From: Bacillota bacterium
GTDB taxonomy: Bacteria; Bacillota; Clostridia; Acetivibrionales; JANLFN01
DNA length: 58,517 nucleotides
Assembly: GCA_030705825.1 (NCBI GenBank)
Contig: JAUZPR010000006.1
Span: 1 to 58,517, forward strand
Direction of reading: 5' to 3'
The notes under the pieces were generated by a model. That model was not told where the DNA came from, did no database searches, and worked only from the letters and a program-made list of their open reading frames with translations. A program made the position numbers and the translations under genes. Positions 54,118 to 58,517 of this stretch are shown piece by piece. Every line of letters starts with the position of its first letter. The first letter of the stretch is position 1.

Positions 54118-54322
54118 TCATTAATTATTTATTAATTTTGATATAATCATACCATCTATCCTGCAAAAACGCAATAGATTAATTCAAATTTTTTAAGAAA
54201 TCAAATAACTATTTTATTATCAATCTTTGTATCTTCTTTTGTTTCCCCTATTCAGCCCCTATTTTCCAACGTCTAAGCAATCGAAAGTAATCATGGCCTC
54301 AGCAGCCAGTCTCATCCTAAAT

Positions 54323-54349
54323 ATATTGCAAATATAAAATTTGCAATAT
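54323..54349. repeat. Perfect inverted repeat in the amt1 upstream region
   Basis: ATATTGCAAAT (54323-54333) and ATTTGCAATAT (54339-54349) over a 5-base loop, followed by ATCGATTATCGAT. It could be an operator; no T-run makes a terminator unlikely. The 653-base gap 53907-54559 holds the amt1 leader, this repeat and element 2; I see no gene. Confidence 0.5.
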
Positions 54350-54404
54350 CGATTATCGATTTATTCATTTTAATCAAATCATGCCAGTTTTAGATTTGCA
54401 TGAA

Positions 54405-54509
54405 CAAAAAAAGCCACCCAAAAACCGTCAGGAGATCGTAAAAGGCGGTAATTGTCTGAGCAGCATTAACTTTCTTCCTCGAAGCTATGTTGTTCAGTTT
54501 TTGGGTGGC
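54405..54509 (-). ncRNA. Structured element 2 (three helices, T-run on - strand)
   Basis: Outer 13-bp stem GCCACCCAAAAAC/GTTTTTGGGTGGC (54413-54425 with 54497-54509), inner hairpin ACCGTC/GGCGGT (54424-54429 with 54444-54449) and a third arm CTGAGCAGCAT/ATGTTGTTCAG (54456-54466 with 54487-54497, containing G-U pairs). In the - direction T-rich sequence follows. Same architecture as element 1, with a different third-arm sequence but kept pairing. Lies 50 bases after the DUF1646 gene. Confidence 0.6.
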
Positions 54510-54559
54510 AAAAATTGTTTAATATATTGTTTAAATTTTTTATCTAAAACTTATTGTAT

Positions 54560-55582
54560 TCAAATTAAAAAGATTATTCCAAAGTAAACCGACATAATGC
54601 CAAGTCCAAGCGGCACACCCAGTCGGGCCCATTCTTTGCTTTTGATTCTTAGCTTTCCCGCCGATATTATATTGGGTATATTGCCGGGTATCAGCATACC
54701 TCCGCTTACAAGCAGTCCCATCAATACAGCCTGAATTTGCAGTGAAGACATTTTGTTGCTAACTTCAGCAGCTGTAAGAGTCGCATTATCCAATATAGCC
54801 GAAATCATATTTATCCAATATAGCAACCAACTTTTAAGCTGAATTACGTACATATCCACCAAAGGTTTAAAACCGGTTCCTAAAAGCTCTAATGCCAGAA
54901 CGAAAAGAAATATCTTACCGGTTCTGATAAAGCTGTCTTTATATGTTTCCTCTTCTTCAATTTCATCCGGTAGATCTGTATTTATACTACCGTTTCTTAT
55001 ATAGAAGAAACCCACAAGTCCTAATATTATAATTCCAGGTATTATATAAATACCTACTTCTCTTATCAAATACATAAAATCAGTATTCATTTTGGTTACT
55101 ACTACTGTCGAAAGCGGTTCGCCTACCGGTGTAAGTACTGCTCCCAAACCAATAGCAAAGCAGGCGATTATATCAATGTGTATCCTTTCTCCCCTGTTAA
55201 CAGGCAGCAAATTAATTATTTCAACAAGTATAAGTGCTGCAATTATTGCAGTAATAACACTCGATGCCAATCCGAGAACAATTATCAAAAGCATTACAAA
55301 AATTTTTAAAGGCATTAAAACAAGAATTTTATTTATAAAACTCCGGATAACATTTTTTAAAAGTCTAAAAAGAATACTTGAAACAAAAACAGCTATAGTT
55401 ATAAAATATAAAAATCTATTTTGAAGTATTTCTTCAAATAGTTTGGATGAAAATGTTCCCGAAATAATAACAGCCGATATTCCCATTATGAAAAGAAAAA
55501 CTTCCAGATTCTGTTCGACTATCTTCAATGAAAAGGGTAAAATCAAAACTATTGCCAGAACTATCAATAATCCTGCTGTCAA
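54560..55582 (-). CDS. DUF1646 family membrane transporter
   Basis: 340 residues with about ten membrane helices. Family text includes AVLTPVGEPLSTVVVTKMN near residue 155 and LDNATLTAAEVS, features shared with Na+/H+ antiporter-like (ArsB/NhaD superfamily) DUF1646 proteins. The substrate is unknown; the position among ammonium transport genes hints at an ion-balance role (inference). TTG start with GGAGG at 9 bases. Follows amt2 after a large hairpin on the same strand. Confidence 0.8.
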   Translation of the reverse strand: MTAGLLIVLAIVLILPFSLKIVEQNLEVFLFIMGISAVIISGTFSSKLFEEILQNRFLYFITIAVFVSSILFRLLKNVIRSFINKILVLMPLKIFVMLLIIVLGLASSVITAIIAALILVEIINLLPVNRGERIHIDIIACFAIGLGAVLTPVGEPLSTVVVTKMNTDFMYLIREVGIYIIPGIIILGLVGFFYIRNGSINTDLPDEIEEEETYKDSFIRTGKIFLFVLALELLGTGFKPLVDMYVIQLKSWLLYWINMISAILDNATLTAAEVSNKMSSLQIQAVLMGLLVSGGMLIPGNIPNIISAGKLRIKSKEWARLGVPLGLGIMSVYFGIIFLI

Positions 55583-55630
55583 TTCACTGCGCCTCCCTTC
55601 TGCCCGGTCTTCGATCCTCCATTATAGAAA

Positions 55631-55680
55631 ACCGGTTGAAGCCTGAACTTTTGTGGGGCTGGTTCAGGCCCCGAACCGGC
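55631..55680 (-). terminator. Two-part hairpin after amt2
   Basis: CCGGTT (55632-55637)/AACCGG (55674-55679) and GCCTGAAC (55641-55648)/GTTCAGGC (55662-55669) form one interrupted stem; in the - direction TTTTCT follows. It probably ends or attenuates the amt2 transcript before the DUF1646 gene. Confidence 0.65.
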
Positions 55681-55727
55681 ATTCTTACTTGTTTAGCTTA
55701 AAATTACAGACCTGCAGCATCCGGATT

Positions 55728-57347
55728 TTAAGCTTTGAACATATTGTTTTTACCCTTTTGCAGCGCCTTTACCTGTTTGGGTATAACTGAATCCGACATG
55801 CTTATCTCCTGTTTTGTCAAAACGTAATCAGGATAAGCAAGTATACCCATTTCCGGAATGTCAAGACCACCGATTTCAGCTTCAGGTGCTACTCTGATAC
55901 CCATTATCTTGTCAAGCACCTTGTAGAATACGAAGGATGCGCCAAAGCCCCATACAATCAATACTGCGACATCTATAAGCTGTGCACCCAGCTGTCCGAA
56001 GCCTCCTCCATAGAACAAGCCCTTAACACCACCTGCAATTCCGTTAAATCCGTCGCCATATGAACCGTCTGCAAACAGTCCTAATGCTATCAAGCCCCAG
56101 GCACCATTTACAAAGTGAACCGATACAGCACCAACCGGGTCATCAATTCTGAGTTTATGTTCAATGAAGTATACCGAGAGGCATACAAGTACTCCCGCAA
56201 TTGCGCCAATCAGTACTGCCATAATACTATTAACAAATGCACACGGAGCAGTTATTGCAACCAAGCCTGCCAGAGCACCATTACACATCATAGATGGATC
56301 AGGTTTACCGAACTTAATCCACATATAAAACATTGCGACCAGTCCGCCTATTGCACCTGCCAGCATTGTATTTGTAGCAACTACAGCCAGCCTGAAATCC
56401 TGTCCGTTAAGAGTACTGCCTGCATTAAATGCAAACCACCCGAAGAACAGTATGATGGTACCCAGTATAGCCATTGGAATGTCATGTCCGGGGAATGCTA
56501 CTACTGTTCCGTCTTTTTTATACTTGCCTATTCTGGGCCCGATAATAATGGCCGATGCGAGAGCCATAATACCACCCATCGCATGAACGACACCTGAACC
56601 TGCAAAGTCAAGAGCTCCATGACCAAGGCCAAAATTCTTACCAAGGGTTGAAAGCCAGCCGCCACCCCATACCCAGTTGCCGTATAGCGGATAATATATC
56701 ATCGATACGAAGAATGAACCCATGACTATTGCCGAGAATTTAACTCTCTCTGCCATAGCTCCTGTTGGAATGGTTACAGTTGTATCCATAAACACCATCT
56801 GGAACATGAACATTGCAAATATTCCTACATCATAGGTTCCTCCGGAAGTAAGGAAGAATCCCTTATAACCGAATAGTCCCCCAAAGCCCTTTATAGCAAC
56901 TTCGCCGTTAAGAGTAGCAGTGCCCGAGCCCAATAGGGACGTACCCCCGCTGCCTCCGAATTGTAACGCAAACCCCATTATCCAATAACCTATAGCTCCT
57001 ACAAGAAATACCATCAGGTTCATAGCCATGGTATGCATTGCGTTTTTTGCCTGTGTGAATCCTGTTTCCACCAGTGCGAATCCTGCCTGGAAAAAGAATA
57101 TCAAGCAGCCGGTAAGAATAACCCAAACAAAATTTATACCTATTTTATTTTTTCCTACCTGATTGCCTATCTCCTGCATGGTAGGCTGGCCCGGAGTTTG
57201 TGCCGCCACATCACTTATCGAGCCTATGTTTGCACCCGAAGGATCACCTGCAGGCTGGCTATTATCGGCAAAAACTGCTGTTGCCAGGCCACCAAAAACA
57301 ATCAAAACTACAATTAATAAAACCAAAGTTCTGGTAAAAATTTTCAT
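55728..57347 (-). CDS. amt: Ammonium transporter Amt with extended N-terminus
   Basis: 539 residues, about 90 more than amt1. A signal peptide (TLVLLIVVLIVFGGLATAVFA) is followed by a roughly 45-residue polar segment rich in Pro, Gly, Ser and Gln, then the Amt core: FFFQAGFALVETGFTQAKN, GGGWLSTLGKNFG, VVHAMGGIMALAS and SVHFVNGAWGLIALG with both pore histidines. The C-terminus adds DYVLTKQEISMSD. This is the longer Amt subtype with the GFALVETG signature. Last but one in a probable operon glnB-orf-amt-DUF1646. Confidence 0.93.
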   Translation of the reverse strand: MKIFTRTLVLLIVVLIVFGGLATAVFADNSQPAGDPSGANIGSISDVAAQTPGQPTMQEIGNQVGKNKIGINFVWVILTGCLIFFFQAGFALVETGFTQAKNAMHTMAMNLMVFLVGAIGYWIMGFALQFGGSGGTSLLGSGTATLNGEVAIKGFGGLFGYKGFFLTSGGTYDVGIFAMFMFQMVFMDTTVTIPTGAMAERVKFSAIVMGSFFVSMIYYPLYGNWVWGGGWLSTLGKNFGLGHGALDFAGSGVVHAMGGIMALASAIIIGPRIGKYKKDGTVVAFPGHDIPMAILGTIILFFGWFAFNAGSTLNGQDFRLAVVATNTMLAGAIGGLVAMFYMWIKFGKPDPSMMCNGALAGLVAITAPCAFVNSIMAVLIGAIAGVLVCLSVYFIEHKLRIDDPVGAVSVHFVNGAWGLIALGLFADGSYGDGFNGIAGGVKGLFYGGGFGQLGAQLIDVAVLIVWGFGASFVFYKVLDKIMGIRVAPEAEIGGLDIPEMGILAYPDYVLTKQEISMSDSVIPKQVKALQKGKNNMFKA

Positions 57348-57374
57348 TATAATTCCCCCTTAATAATTTGACAA

Positions 57375-57653
57375 TCAAACATTCTTTTTCAGAAAACCTT
57401 TCATGGGCTTTGAGAAATTCTTCCACGAGAACTGTGAATCTGGATCAATCCGTTTCTTAAGTTTAAAAAGAGATTTCATATACCTGAAGCCTAAAAATAA
57501 AACTACCAGGCCGATTACATACGAAGGTATTCTCGATCCTACAAGTCCAAACGACGTCTGGTAAACAATTCCGAATATAGTGAACAATATTCCAAGAAGC
57601 ATTATCAAAGCTGCAGTTATAAACAAAACTTTATATGCCGACCTTTTATCCAT
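57375..57653 (-). CDS. Small two-helix membrane protein between PII and Amt genes
   Basis: 92 residues with two membrane helices (VLFITAALIMLLGILFTIFG and IPSYVIGLVVLFLGFRYM) and a basic C-terminus (FKLKKRIDPDS, FLKKNV). The ATG at 57653 lies 1 base after the glnB stop, with AGAAGG at 9 bases inside glnB, so translation is coupled. No family recognised. Its fixed place between a PII and an Amt gene suggests it serves ammonium transport or its control (inference). Confidence 0.7.
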   Translation of the reverse strand: MDKRSAYKVLFITAALIMLLGILFTIFGIVYQTSFGLVGSRIPSYVIGLVVLFLGFRYMKSLFKLKKRIDPDSQFSWKNFSKPMKGFLKKNV

Positions 57654-57654
57654 A

Positions 57655-57993
57655 TCAAATCGCCTTCTCTCCACGTTCTCCGGTTCTTATCCTAACCGCG
57701 TCTTCAATCGGATAAACAAAAATCTTACCGTCCCCGATAGCTCCGGTCCTTACTTTATCAGCAATTCCATTTACCAATGGATCTACTTTGTCATCAGGAC
57801 AGACAATTTCAACCTTGACTTTAGGCAAAAGATTTATGTTAAGTTCGGTTCCTCTGTAGACCTCCTTTCTTCCTTTCTGCAAGCCGCATCCGGAAACCAT
57901 ACTGACCGTCATTCCGAAGCTTCCCAGCTTACCGGTTACTTCCTTAAGCTCCTCAAGCTTTTCAGGTCTGGTGATTACCTCGATTTTTTTCAT
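57655..57993 (-). CDS. glnB: PII nitrogen regulatory protein, second copy
   Basis: 112 residues, about 60% like the first copy by eye. T-loop KGRKEVYRGTELNINLLP, B-loop GAIGDGKIFVYP, C-terminal VRIRTGERGEKAI. Position 51 is Leu where E. coli GlnB has the uridylylated Tyr. AAAGGAGG lies 7 bases before the ATG at 57993; the frame upstream to 58047 lies in the leader. Coupled to the small membrane protein and amt2. Confidence 0.93.
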   Translation of the reverse strand: MKKIEVITRPEKLEELKEVTGKLGSFGMTVSMVSGCGLQKGRKEVYRGTELNINLLPKVKVEIVCPDDKVDPLVNGIADKVRTGAIGDGKIFVYPIEDAVRIRTGERGEKAI

Positions 57994-58017
57994 ACAAACG
58001 CCTCCTTTTCGATATAA

Positions 58018-58098
58018 ACAAAAAACGCCGGAACCTATATTATCCAAATATAGATTCTGGCGTCTAAGCCTTAAGATATGAAACTCTGCCAGGAGCTT
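58018..58098 (-). promoter_or_regulatory. ANTAR-type antitermination leader of the second glnB operon
   Basis: In the - direction: P1 AAGCTC-CTGGCA-GAGTTT (58098-58081), 10 bases, P2 GGC-TTAGAC-GCC (58070-58059), terminator ACGCCAGAATCTATATTT...AATATAGGTTCCGGCGT (58063-58025) then T6. P2 and the terminator share GCC. P2 and the terminator are nearly identical to those of the amt1 leader, while P1 keeps only the loop CTGG. Confidence 0.7.
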
Positions 58099-58219
58099 TA
58101 TATCTTATTATTAAATTATGAATTTATTATACTATCAAACTTGCAAATATTCAATAATTATTTGTAAGTTTATTTTATTTCTTAATAATTTTGCAGGATT
58201 TTAATTAAAATATTTCATT

Positions 58220-58517
58220 TCAATCATTTCCGCGTACCATCAATATAGCTTCTGCTATTTCTCTCATAGGCATCCTGTTGTCCCGGCTTTTCTTTCTGAT
58301 TATCTCGAACGCTTCATTTTCGGATAACCCATCGCATTTTACCAATATCCACTTGGCTTTTTCAACTACTTTTCTGCTTTCCAGTGATTCATTGAGCTGC
58401 CTTATTTTTTGTTCATATTCAATAATTCTATGATAATTCAGCATACTTACATCCACGATTTGCAGGAATGCTTCCTCCATTACAGGTTTCGCTGTAAAGG
58501 TCACTATTCTGCTTTTA
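58220..58517 (-). CDS. ANTAR-domain response regulator (5' end outside window)
   Basis: The frame is open to the window edge, so only the C-terminal 98 codons are seen. They begin at the end of a receiver-like domain (FTAKPVMEEAFLQIVD), pass through a coiled coil (YEQKIRQLNESLESRK) and end in an ANTAR RNA-binding domain: VVEKAKWILVKCDGLSENEA and FEIIRKKSRDNRMPMREIAE. ANTAR proteins bind paired six-base-loop hairpins and prevent termination, mostly in nitrogen genes. The leaders at 58018, 54036 and 52081 are its obvious candidate targets. The GTG at 58504 is internal. Confidence 0.88.
   Translation of the reverse strand, partial: KSRIVTFTAKPVMEEAFLQIVDVSMLNYHRIIEYEQKIRQLNESLESRKVVEKAKWILVKCDGLSENEAFEIIRKKSRDNRMPMREIAEAILMVRGND

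Noticed and set aside
54263-54278. A fourth ANTAR P2-like hairpin (loop TTAGAC again)
   Set aside because: The flanking bases do not form a stem and no terminator follows; at most a decayed remnant.
1-58517. CRISPR arrays, rRNA genes and intact insertion sequences
   Set aside because: No regularly spaced repeats, rRNA sequence or transposase gene is visible anywhere in the window.

Overview
The window reads as chromosomal DNA of an anaerobic, spore-former-type clostridium (Bacillota, Clostridia). The clues are AT-rich DNA with strong AGGAGG-type ribosome sites, a trimeric [FeFe] hydrogenase operon, type III glutamine synthetase, AddAB, and a DUF1540 protein. The gene order around the hydrogenase and glutamine synthetase fits cellulolytic clostridia of the Acetivibrio/Ruminiclostridium type; that placement is an inference from memory, not a search result.

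Layout. 1-1248: 3' part of a DUF1015 gene. 1308-7864 (-): an exosortase G (XrtG) cassette of two family-2 glycosyltransferases, the exosortase, one sortable substrate and a large membrane protein with a PTPS-like N-terminus. 8052-13957: a putative metalloprotease, a hairpin repeat cluster, DUF1638, a methyltransferase, the CCA-adding enzyme and small proteins of unknown function. 14051-21278 (-): addB and addA; addA carries an apparent one-base frameshift inside a conserved nuclease-domain motif. 21391-23966: DUF421, DUF362-ferredoxin and DUF1648 proteins. 24147-29743 (-): hydC-hydB-hydA, with HydB fused to a GltD/NfnB-like flavoprotein domain. 30215-37886: polysaccharide deacetylase, DUF1540, nucleoside kinase, release factor 3 and a large cNMP-binding-domain protein. 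38085-41033: a MarR regulator and the YhgE/Pip-type membrane protein it probably controls, with near-identical operators before both genes.

41131-46704 is a lower-GC accessory block beside a tRNA-Lys gene. It holds decayed gene fragments, an AlbA_2-domain protein, and a two-gene pair in which both proteins end in a nuclease-like domain (DUF3883-like and Vsr-like). It is the best candidate here for an undescribed, possibly defence-related, system. A His-Gln-Lys tRNA operon (46930-47259, -) follows.

47804-58517 is devoted to nitrogen and glutamine: NAD+ synthetase (glutamine-hydrolysing), GlnN, two PII proteins, two Amt transporters, a DUF1646 transporter and, at the right edge, an ANTAR response regulator. 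Three leader regions (before glnN, amt1 and the second PII gene) each show two small hairpins that can be drawn with six-base loops, followed by a terminator that shares bases with the second hairpin. This is the arrangement expected of ANTAR antitermination. Two further elements (49811-49915 and 54405-54509) share a 21-base block and the same three-helix fold, and match no RNA class I recognise.
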